NCBI GenBank assembly: GCA_052031065.1 | Contig: JBPEXY010000003.1 | Span: forward strand, 1-9,350 | Length of the DNA: 9,350 bases | Direction of reading: 5' to 3' | Source: JBPEXY01 sp052031065 | GTDB taxonomy: Bacteria > Pseudomonadota > Gammaproteobacteria > Immundisolibacterales > Immundisolibacteraceae | Shown: piece after piece, positions 1-6,651 of the stretch | Layout of the letters: each line of letters begins with the position of its first letter | How positions within the stretch are numbered: position 1 is the stretch's first letter | Translations under genes and position numbers: made by a program | The notes under the pieces: generated by a model | Database searches by the model: none | What the model was told of the DNA's origin: nothing | The model's input: only the letters and a program-made list of their open reading frames with translations

Positions 1-1595
1 ACTGCGCCATGCCAGTGGGACTCCAGCACCCCCAATACCTGATGGTCAGCGGCAACCTTAATGGCGTCACCGAAATAACCGCCAAACAGCATCGGTTCAA
101 TTGCGATGGCCCCCACCAGAACTGACGGTATCGCCAGCAACAACAGCGGTCCGGTTACCACCAACGGAGTTTCATGGAGATGTTCACGGGTGTGATCATC
201 CATCCGTTCGCGACCGTGAAAAACCATGAACAGAAGCCTGAAGCTATATAGCGAGGTGACAAAAACACCAGCTAGTACCGCAAAGTTAGCAAACCCCGCC
301 GCTGGTAGTTGCGAGGCGTGGACCGCCTCGATAATGGCATCTTTGGAGAAAAACCCGGCCAGTCCAGGAAAGCCGACCAGGGCCAGGGTGCCAATCACCG
401 TTACGATATAGGTAATCGGCATATATTTACGCAGCCCGCCCATCTTGCGCATATCCTGCTCATGGTGCATGGCGATGATCACCGAGCCGGCCGCGAGAAA
501 CAGCAGTGCCTTGAAAAACGCGTGGGTGGTGAGGTGGAAAATCCCCGCAGCGTAGGCTGAGGTTCCCAGCGCGACGGTCATATAACCCAGCTGCGAAAGG
601 GTCGAGTAGGCAACTACCCGCTTAATATCGTTCTGCACGATGCCGAGAAAGCCCATAAACAGCGCAGTCACGGCTCCAATGATTAGCACGAAATTGAGTG
701 CCACCTCAGAAAGTTCAAACAGCGGAGAAGTACGGGCAAGCAGGAAAATGCCCGCAGTGACCATGGTGGCAGCATGAATCAGGGCGGATATCGGAGTCGG
801 GCCTTCCATCGAATCTGGCAACCAGACGTGCAGCGGAAACTGTGCTGACTTGGCCATGGCGCCAATAAACAGCAGTACACAGGTCACCGTAAGCGCGGAC
901 CAGGCATGGCCATTGAATAGCTCAAAAGTCTGCTCTGCCTGACTTTCCGGGTTGGCAAACACGGCGGCGAAATCGAGCGAGCCGTAGAGGTAGAAGACCG
1001 CGGCGACTCCGAGCACCATGCCCATATCGCCGATACGGTTGACCAGAAACGCTTTCATGTTGGCAAAAATCGCCGAATCACGGGTGTACCAGAAACCAAT
1101 CAACAGGTAGGAGACCAGGCCGACACCTTCCCAGCCAAAAAAGAGCTGGGCGAAGTTATTTGCCATCACCAGCATGAGCATCATGAAGGTAAACAACGAG
1201 ATATAGCTGAAAAAGCGCTGGTAGCCGGGATCGTCGTGCATATAGCCGATGGTGTAGATATGGACCATCAGTGACACTGAAGTGACCACGGTCATCATCG
1301 TCGCACTGAGCATATCGATCATGAAGCCGACCTGAATCGACAGGCCTCCGCTCTCCATCCAGGTGTAGAGGGTCTCGTTATAGACAACCGATTCACCGGC
1401 CTGCTGGGCCGAAAGCAGGTGCCACAATACGCGGGCAGAAAGCAGCGCGGATATTGCCACGCCGAGGATAGTTACCGTATGGGCGCCGGCACGACCGATC
1501 AGCCGCCCCCCCAGCCCCGCCAGCAACGAGCCGGCGAGTGGCGCTAAAACTATAACCGTACAGATGGTTTTGATATCGCCCATGAATTCAGCCAT
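1..1595 (-). CDS. nuoL: NADH-quinone oxidoreductase subunit L (NuoL), 3' part beyond the window
   Basis: This is the antiporter-like membrane subunit at the distal end of the complex I membrane arm, thought to translocate protons. I translated the minus strand from position 1595 and found 531 uninterrupted codons to the left edge, against about 610 to 670 for full NuoL, so the C-terminal part, including the end of the lateral helix, is missing. Family hallmarks are visible: LFFGWEGVGLVSYLLIGFWY near residues 151-170 with the conserved Glu155, the AMAKSAQFPLHVWLPDSMEG block at 246-265 with Lys249, then PTPISALIHAATMVTAG with His274, HAFFKALLF near 358-366 with Lys362, and GFPGLAGFFSKD near 408-419 with Lys418. 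The ATG at 1595 overlaps the end of nuoK by 8 nt and has only a weak GAG-type ribosome site. An in-frame ATG at 1583, just after the nuoK stop, is a reasonable alternative start. nuoM would be expected next, to the left. Confidence 0.97.
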   Translation of the reverse strand, partial: MAEFMGDIKTICTVIVLAPLAGSLLAGLGGRLIGRAGAHTVTILGVAISALLSARVLWHLLSAQQAGESVVYNETLYTWMESGGLSIQVGFMIDMLSATMMTVVTSVSLMVHIYTIGYMHDDPGYQRFFSYISLFTFMMLMLVMANNFAQLFFGWEGVGLVSYLLIGFWYTRDSAIFANMKAFLVNRIGDMGMVLGVAAVFYLYGSLDFAAVFANPESQAEQTFELFNGHAWSALTVTCVLLFIGAMAKSAQFPLHVWLPDSMEGPTPISALIHAATMVTAGIFLLARTSPLFELSEVALNFVLIIGAVTALFMGFLGIVQNDIKRVVAYSTLSQLGYMTVALGTSAYAAGIFHLTTHAFFKALLFLAAGSVIIAMHHEQDMRKMGGLRKYMPITYIVTVIGTLALVGFPGLAGFFSKDAIIEAVHASQLPAAGFANFAVLAGVFVTSLYSFRLLFMVFHGRERMDDHTREHLHETPLVVTGPLLLLAIPSVLVGAIAIEPMLFGGYFGDAIKVAADHQVLGVLESHWHGA

Positions 1596-1893
1596 TCAGC
1601 TCGTGGATATCTTCTACATTGATCGAACCGCGATTACGCATTAACAGCACAATAATCGCCAGACCGATCGCCGACTCTGCCGCTGCCACGGTGAGCACGA
1701 AAAAGACAAAAATCTGCCCATGCATGTCGCCCAGAAAATAGGAGAAGGCTACGAAATTCATATTGACCGCTAACAGCATCAACTCCACGCACATCAGCAG
1801 AATGATGACGTTCTTGCGGTTGATAAACAGCCCAAGCGCACTAATGGTGAACAGAATCGCACCGAGAATAAGGAAATCCGCCAGTGTTACCAT
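1588..1893 (-). CDS. nuoK: NADH-quinone oxidoreductase subunit K (NuoK)
   Basis: This is a small membrane subunit of complex I, related to MrpC of the Mrp antiporters, lying between NuoJ/NuoA and NuoN in the membrane arm. The protein is 101 residues, against 100 in E. coli, with three hydrophobic segments at about 4-23, 28-52 and 60-85. The two membrane glutamates known to matter in this family are visible: Glu37 in LLMCVELML and Glu73 in AAESAIGLAI. The reading frame is open upstream to 1938, but the ATG at 1893 is chosen because it gives the family length and sits 8 nt after a perfect AGGAGG. The start lies 1 nt after the nuoJ stop, and the end overlaps the likely nuoL start, so translation is probably coupled on both sides. 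Confidence 0.97.
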   Translation of the reverse strand: MVTLADFLILGAILFTISALGLFINRKNVIILLMCVELMLLAVNMNFVAFSYFLGDMHGQIFVFFVLTVAAAESAIGLAIIVLLMRNRGSINVEDIHELNG

Positions 1894-1894
1894 T

Positions 1895-2545
1895 TCAGGC
1901 TCCTCCTTTCGACTCAGGTTCTGCGCCGGCTGCATCACTGGCCGGTCTGTCTATCAGTTCGCTCTGTCGCAGGTCGACGACGCGCATACGATCCTGCTTG
2001 GTAGCAGCAAGCTGGTCACTGGTGGAGATATAGCGGCTTTGACGGCGCCCACGCAGGGTCATTGAAATGGCGGCGATAATTCCAATCAGCAGGATCACTG
2101 AAGCAATTTCCACTGGATAGATATAGTCGCGATACAGCAGCTGACCAATCGCCTCTACATTACTTCCCACCCAGGCCGGCTCTGCCGGCGCTGTCACCGC
2201 CAGACTGTCAGCAGAAAGAATGGTTACCATTTCGGCAATCACCACACCCGCGACAACCAGACCCAACGGCATGTGGCGCCCAAAGCCCTCTTTGAGGCGC
2301 CCCTGATTGAGGTCGACTGACATCACCACGAACAGAAACAGCACCATCACTGCGCCGACATAAACCAGCACCAGTACGATGGCGAGAAACTCTGCGCGCA
2401 ACATCAGCCAGAGCCCTGCGGTGGTAAAGAACGCCAGTATCAGAAACAGCGCCGCGCGCACCGAATGGCGCACAGAGACCACCATGCTTGCGGAAAACAC
2501 GAGTACCGCCGCAAACAGGTAAAAAAGAATTTTTTCAGTCAGCAT
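1895..2545 (-). CDS. nuoJ: NADH-quinone oxidoreductase subunit J (NuoJ)
   Basis: This membrane subunit of complex I, the counterpart of mitochondrial ND6, helps link the quinone site to the antiporter-like subunits. The protein has 216 residues and about five hydrophobic segments (roughly 5-24, 30-49, 54-77, 92-112 and 144-165). The third carries the family signature VYVGAVMVLFLFVVM at 61-75, where known structures show a pi-bulge that changes conformation during turnover. After the last segment there is a polar tail of about 50 residues rich in Arg, Asp, Ser and Ala, which makes the protein longer than E. coli NuoJ (184). The ATG at 2545 lacks a good Shine-Dalgarno sequence. It follows a 73-nt gap after nuoI, and nuoK begins 1 nt after its stop. 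Codons 4 to 8 hold a run of six A and a run of six T, but the frame is intact. Confidence 0.96.
   Translation of the reverse strand: MLTEKILFYLFAAVLVFSASMVVSVRHSVRAALFLILAFFTTAGLWLMLRAEFLAIVLVLVYVGAVMVLFLFVVMSVDLNQGRLKEGFGRHMPLGLVVAGVVIAEMVTILSADSLAVTAPAEPAWVGSNVEAIGQLLYRDYIYPVEIASVILLIGIIAAISMTLRGRRQSRYISTSDQLAATKQDRMRVVDLRQSELIDRPASDAAGAEPESKGGA
1902..1907 (-). promoter_or_regulatory. Shine-Dalgarno site of nuoK
   Basis: The minus strand reads AGGAGG here, inside the last codons of nuoJ, with 8 nt to the ATG at 1893. It decides the nuoK start over the open reading frame that extends upstream to 1938. Confidence 0.9.
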
Positions 2546-2618
2546 GATGTTTTTGGCTTTGCCTGGGTTTCTGCTTCTCTACGGAGCAATTCATCTAAAA
2601 ATCAGTCTCTTCTGACCA
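2546..2618 (-). other. nuoI-nuoJ intergenic gap with weak stem and possible mini-ORF
   Basis: This is the longest gap in the operon as seen here (73 nt). Just after the nuoI stop, the minus strand has TCAG-AAGAGA-CTGA (2615 to 2602) followed by five T. Pairing is only 4 bp plus possible GU pairs, so it is too weak to call a terminator. A 19-codon ORF starts at 2594 and ends at 2535, overlapping the first codons of nuoJ in another frame. No convincing promoter is visible. Confidence 0.4.
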
Positions 2619-3107
2619 TTAGCGGAAGGGGGCATCTAGTTCCCGGTCTGCCGCGATCTGGGCTTCAAGCTTGTCACCATGTTCCAGTAACTGATTTTTA
2701 TCGTAGAGAAGCCCGGAACGCTCTTCAGCGTGGTAGTGCATATGCCGCGTTAACACAATCGAATCAACCGGGCACGCCTCTTCACAAAAGCCACAGTAGA
2801 TACACTTTGAAAGATCGACATCATATCGAGTGGTGCGGCGGGTGCCATCGTCGCGTTCTTCAGACTCGATATTGATCGCCAGCGCCGGGCAGACGGCCTC
2901 GCACAACTTGCAGGCGATGCAACGCTCTTCGCCATTAGGGTACCGACGTAGCGCATGTAAGCCACGAAACCGGTTTGACGTCGGCGTGCGCTCTTCCGGA
3001 AACTGCAAGGTGATACCGCGCCTGAAAAAATGTTTCAGCGTGACACCAAGCCCGGCGAGCAACTCCAATAGCAGCAGGCTACGCAGATATCTGACCGCAG
3101 TATTCAA
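2619..3107 (-). CDS. nuoI: NADH-quinone oxidoreductase subunit I (NuoI), TTG start
   Basis: This is the ferredoxin-like subunit of the peripheral arm that carries two [4Fe-4S] clusters, N6a and N6b, and relays electrons from NuoG towards NuoB near the quinone site. The two cluster motifs are plain: CIACKLCEAVCP with Cys63, 66, 69 and 73, and CIYCGFCEEACP with Cys102, 105, 108 and 112. The frame has no ATG before the cluster motifs, so the start must be non-ATG. The TTG at 3107 gives 162 residues, the usual length of the short proteobacterial form, and has AGGAGG 7 nt upstream. A TTG at 3161 would give 180 residues but overlaps the nuoH stop and adds an unrelated Gly- and Ala-rich leader. The segment before the motifs, with LLELLAGLGVTLKHFFRRGI near residues 14-33, matches the family's amphipathic membrane-contact helix region. 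The gene lies 50 nt after nuoH. Confidence 0.96.
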   Translation of the reverse strand: MNTAVRYLRSLLLLELLAGLGVTLKHFFRRGITLQFPEERTPTSNRFRGLHALRRYPNGEERCIACKLCEAVCPALAINIESEERDDGTRRTTRYDVDLSKCIYCGFCEEACPVDSIVLTRHMHYHAEERSGLLYDKNQLLEHGDKLEAQIAADRELDAPFR

Positions 3108-3114
3108 TTTCCAA

Positions 3115-3120
3115 CCTCCT
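3115..3120 (-). promoter_or_regulatory. Shine-Dalgarno site of nuoI
   Basis: The minus strand reads AGGAGG here, followed by TTGGAAA and then the TTG at 3107. The ideal 7-nt spacing is the main reason for choosing this non-ATG start over the TTG at 3161. Confidence 0.88.
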
Positions 3121-3157
3121 GCCGCACCAATCGAGGCGCCATCAGTAAAACCATCAC

Positions 3158-4225
3158 TCAATCAAACCACCAGGGTAATTCAGCCACCACCGCAGCGCCC
3201 ACCAGCACCACCCAGACGATAGTAATGGGAATAAACACCTTCCAGCCCAGACGCATAATCTGGTCATAACGGTAACGGGGAAAAGTAGCTCGAAACCAGA
3301 GAAACAGAAAAGCCACCAACACAATTTTGCCAAACAGCCAGAGCACCCCCGGCACCCAGGCAAACAGGCTTTCCAGTCCTGGAATGCCTTCAAAGGGCGA
3401 CAGCCAGCCGCCGAGAAACAGCAGGGCAGTCAGGGTGCTGATCAGAATCATGTTGGCGTACTCAGCGAGGAAAAAGACCGCAAAGGTCATCCCCGAGTAT
3501 TCGACATGGAACCCAGCAACAATTTCTGACTCACCCTCGGCGACATCAAACGGGGCACGGTTGGTTTCAGCCACACCGGAAATAAAATAGATAACGAAAA
3601 TCGGCAACAGTGGAAGTGCAAACCAGTGCAGCGCGCTACCCTGCTGCGCCATCACAATTTCTGTCAGATTGACACTGCCGGCAGCGACGAGCACCGATAC
3701 CAGCGCAAAGCCCATGGCTATTTCGTACGAGATAATCTGCGCAGCAGAGCGCATCGCGCCAAGGAACGCGTAGCGGGAATTGGAGGCCCAGCCAGCGACA
3801 ATCACGCCATAGACGCCCATTGATGTAATTGCCAGCACATAGAGCAAACTCAGGTCGATGTCAGCCATCACCACACCGGGCTGAAACGGCACCACTGCCC
3901 AGGCCGCCATCGCCGGCATAATGGTCATCACCGGGGCCAGATAAAACAGCAGCGGATTTGCCTTGACCGGTACCAGCACCTCTTTCATCAACAACTTCAC
4001 GCCATCCGCGATCGGCTGTATCAATCCAAACGGTCCAACCCGGTTCGGACCCACACGGTCCTGCATGGAGCCGATTACCCGTCGCTCTGCGTAGGTGAAA
4101 TAAGCCACCCCAAGCATCAGTGGCAGAACTATGGCAACGATCTGCGCCAGAATCACCAGGATGGTTTGCAATGCAACCGGAATCATCTGCCACAGCGCAA
4201 CTACCTGTTCGATCATCGCTTCCAT
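3158..4225 (-). CDS. nuoH: NADH-quinone oxidoreductase subunit H (NuoH)
   Basis: NuoH is the membrane subunit (ND1 counterpart) at the junction of the two arms. It forms much of the quinone-binding chamber with NuoD and NuoB. The protein has 355 residues, somewhat longer than E. coli NuoH (325), and about eight or nine hydrophobic segments. Conserved loops are present: YAERRVIGSMQDRVGPNRVG at 45-64, followed by FGLIQPIADGVKL, then GWASNSRYAFLGAMRSAAQI at 145-164, and AETNRAPFDVAEGESEIVAG at 219-238, an acidic loop known to face the quinone cavity. The ATG at 4225 comes 4 nt after the nuoG stop with TGAGG close in front. A second ATG three codons later (4216) is equally possible. The stop at 3158-3160 precedes the nuoI start by 50 nt. 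Confidence 0.97.
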   Translation of the reverse strand: MEAMIEQVVALWQMIPVALQTILVILAQIVAIVLPLMLGVAYFTYAERRVIGSMQDRVGPNRVGPFGLIQPIADGVKLLMKEVLVPVKANPLLFYLAPVMTIMPAMAAWAVVPFQPGVVMADIDLSLLYVLAITSMGVYGVIVAGWASNSRYAFLGAMRSAAQIISYEIAMGFALVSVLVAAGSVNLTEIVMAQQGSALHWFALPLLPIFVIYFISGVAETNRAPFDVAEGESEIVAGFHVEYSGMTFAVFFLAEYANMILISTLTALLFLGGWLSPFEGIPGLESLFAWVPGVLWLFGKIVLVAFLFLWFRATFPRYRYDQIMRLGWKVFIPITIVWVVLVGAAVVAELPWWFD

Positions 4226-4229
4226 AACC

Positions 4230-6581
4230 TCAGACCCGCTTCACCGTGGCGGCGCCGTTTAATGGCCCGAGAGTTTCGGAACCGACCGTTCCGGCAGGAA
4301 TATAGATCGTGTTTGACGCAACGCGATCATCCACGACAGCCGGCAATTGCGCGCTGCCAGCTCCCTGCTCCACCAAAACCTGATCCCCGTCCTGTAGTTG
4401 CAGGGACGCAGCCGTCTGACTACTCAGATAGACCGCAGCAGGCAGTGCATCGGCACGCTGTTGCAGCGGTGCAGCCCTGCGCACCAGGCTATCGACCGCG
4501 TAGATCGGGGCATCAGCTACTCGCTGCAGACCTTGCTGCGCAGCAGCTAAATCAATTGTGACTGCTGCTGGCTGCACCGGTGTCGCTTCCTGCGCCTCCA
4601 GAAACGCGGCTGTCAGCTGCGCAAGGTCAATGTATTCACTATCTTCAACTTCAAGCTCATTAGCCAGCACCCGCAGCACCTTCCATGCCGGGCGCGCCTC
4701 ACCGAGGGGCTTTACCGCGGCGCGATAGGACTGTCGCATGCCGAAAACGTTAACCATAGAACCGCTGGTTTCAGTGAACGGCGCGATGGGTAACAACACG
4801 TCGGCGTAGTTCCGCATGGTGTCAGTAACAAAGGCGGACAACACCGTGACCGAATCGGCCTGGCCTAGGCTTTGTAATGCGGCAGCGGTGTCCCAGACAT
4901 CGTGTTCGGCTTCGAGACCGAGCAGCAGGTAAGCCGAGAGTGGCGACTCAAGCATCGCTTTCGCATCAAGACCAACATCGTCAAGAGCGCTCAACCCAGG
5001 GCCACGATGGGGAACCACACCTGCCTGCCACGCGCCCTGACTGTTGGCACCGTAACAGACCTCCAGGTAGCTCGCCGAGGCTTTTTGGGCCACTAAGCTG
5101 GAAAGCTCTCGAAGCGCGGCGTAATTTGCTGAACTGTAGGCCTGATTACCAACGATGACCACTGGATTACTGGCATCGCGCAGCAGTTGAACAGCCCGCT
5201 GATGCTGCTCGGACAGCATGGAATCCTGCCATCCCTGAATCGACGTATCATCGCCAAGCGCAGTCGCCAGGGCGGCGAGATCCCGACCCATCTGATCGGG
5301 CGCGCCGATAAATTCTGCATCCGCTGCTATGGTGAGATCGTAATTCTGGGGATTAACCACAATGAGCTTGATGCCCTGCTTACGCTGCGCATTGCGTACA
5401 CGAACCCAGAGCAGCGGCTGGTCTTTACGCAGGTTGGAACCGACTAATACCACCAGATCACTGCTTTCTATCTGCTCGACAGCCCGCGGAAATACCCCTG
5501 CCCCCGCGCCCGTATCTGCGCTGAAATCACCCTGGCGCAGACGATGATCAACATTATTACTGCCAACCCCACGCACCATTTGCTGGAGCAGAAAATACTC
5601 TTCGTTACTCTGACTTGGGGAGGCCAGCGCACCAAACTTCTCGGCACCATGAGTGGATATCGCCTGGCGAATCCCTCTGCTGGCAGCCTCAATCGCCTCC
5701 TGCCAGCTCGCTTGTCGCCAATTACCGTTTTCCTTGATCTGCGGTTCCAGTAACCGCTCATCAGAATCTAGTGCAGTATAGGAAAAGCGATCCCGGTCGG
5801 AGAGCCAGAGCTCGTTGACTGCTTCATTTTCTAACGGCACGACCCGTTTCACTTCACCCCGCGAGGTGTGCACCTGCAAATTACTGCCGACACAATCATG
5901 GGGGGCGACGCCCGAATGACGCTGTAGCTCCCAGCTGCGAGCGGTGAAACGGAACGGTTTGGAGGTGAGTGCTCCTACCGGACAGAGGTCGATCATATTG
6001 CCGGAAACCTCCGACTCGATCGCCCGCTCCACATAGGTGCCGATGCGCAGGTTTTCACCCCGACCCGTACCACCCATCTCCTGGATACCACCAATCTCCT
6101 CACCAAAACGCACACAACGGGTGCAGTGGATACAGCGAGTCATTTCGGTTGCGATCAGCGCACCCAGGTTTTTGCCCGCTACAGTCCGCTTCTGTTCAAT
6201 GTAGTTTGACTCACCCTGACCAAATCCAAGGGCAGTGTCCTGCAGCTGACACTCGCCGCCTTCATCACACACCGGGCAGTCAAGCGGATGGTTAATCAGT
6301 AAGAATTCCATTACCGCTCGCTGTGCATTGAGCGCCCGCTCAGAGGTGGTACGCACGACCATGCCATCCATGACCGGTGTCGCACAGGCAGGCACTGGCT
6401 TGGGCATTTTCTCGACATCAACCAGACACATCCGGCAGTTGGCAGCAACCGGAAGTTTTTCGTGGTAGCAGAAGCGAGGAACGGTAATACCCGCACCATC
6501 TGTCACCTCGATCAGCATCTGCCCCTTGCGTGCGGTGAGTGACTCACCATTTACCTCAATCTGCAGTGTATCTTCACTCAT
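4230..6581 (-). CDS. nuoG: NADH-quinone oxidoreductase subunit G (NuoG)
   Basis: This is the largest peripheral-arm subunit, carrying electrons from NuoF to NuoI. It has 783 residues. The N-terminal ferredoxin fold holds a [2Fe-2S] site (N1b) with Cys38, 49, 52 and 66. Next comes HPLDCPVCDEGGEC, with His98 and Cys102, 105 and 111 for cluster N5, and then CIHCTRC with Cys150, 153 and 156 plus Cys200 in DLCPVGAL for cluster N4. From about 220 onward it resembles molybdopterin oxidoreductases, which in complex I have lost the cofactor and act as scaffold. The extra N7 cysteine set of E. coli NuoG is missing: only Cys230 stands in that region. The length fits N7-less forms rather than E. coli NuoG (about 908). 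The ATG at 6581 has only a weak ribosome site (CAGAAA) and follows a 70-nt gap after nuoF. Confidence 0.97.
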   Translation of the reverse strand: MSEDTLQIEVNGESLTARKGQMLIEVTDGAGITVPRFCYHEKLPVAANCRMCLVDVEKMPKPVPACATPVMDGMVVRTTSERALNAQRAVMEFLLINHPLDCPVCDEGGECQLQDTALGFGQGESNYIEQKRTVAGKNLGALIATEMTRCIHCTRCVRFGEEIGGIQEMGGTGRGENLRIGTYVERAIESEVSGNMIDLCPVGALTSKPFRFTARSWELQRHSGVAPHDCVGSNLQVHTSRGEVKRVVPLENEAVNELWLSDRDRFSYTALDSDERLLEPQIKENGNWRQASWQEAIEAASRGIRQAISTHGAEKFGALASPSQSNEEYFLLQQMVRGVGSNNVDHRLRQGDFSADTGAGAGVFPRAVEQIESSDLVVLVGSNLRKDQPLLWVRVRNAQRKQGIKLIVVNPQNYDLTIAADAEFIGAPDQMGRDLAALATALGDDTSIQGWQDSMLSEQHQRAVQLLRDASNPVVIVGNQAYSSANYAALRELSSLVAQKASASYLEVCYGANSQGAWQAGVVPHRGPGLSALDDVGLDAKAMLESPLSAYLLLGLEAEHDVWDTAAALQSLGQADSVTVLSAFVTDTMRNYADVLLPIAPFTETSGSMVNVFGMRQSYRAAVKPLGEARPAWKVLRVLANELEVEDSEYIDLAQLTAAFLEAQEATPVQPAAVTIDLAAAQQGLQRVADAPIYAVDSLVRRAAPLQQRADALPAAVYLSSQTAASLQLQDGDQVLVEQGAGSAQLPAVVDDRVASNTIYIPAGTVGSETLGPLNGAATVKRV

Positions 6582-6651
6582 TTTCTGAACTCATTGCCGG
6601 TAGCGGCTTTCACCCGTGTCGATCCACAATCCATGTGCCAGCCGCTGCAAT
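6582..6651 (-). other. nuoF-nuoG intergenic gap
   Basis: This 70-nt untranslated gap separates two genes that are commonly adjacent. It holds a 7-bp inverted repeat and a six-codon ORF starting at 6594 whose stop overlaps the nuoG start. I see no convincing promoter or terminator (no T run follows the repeat). Confidence 0.5.
6602..6646 (-). repeat. Inverted repeat (possible mRNA hairpin) between nuoF and nuoG
   Basis: Perfect 7-bp arms, AGCGGCT (6646-6640) and AGCCGCT (6608-6602) on the minus strand, are separated by 31 nt. The loop contains a small GTG...CAC pairing. With no U tract it does not look like a terminator. It could stabilise or mark a processing point in the message, or be chance. 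Confidence 0.4.

Noticed and set aside
2597..2615. Intrinsic terminator after nuoI
   Set aside because: The stem is 4 bp plus GU pairs followed by only five T. That is too weak, and nuoJ must be co-expressed with nuoI.
3108..3161. Longer NuoI starting at TTG 3161 (180 residues)
   Set aside because: The length equals that of E. coli NuoI, but the leader does not resemble it, and the TTG at 3107 has the ideal ribosome site and matches the 162-residue form.
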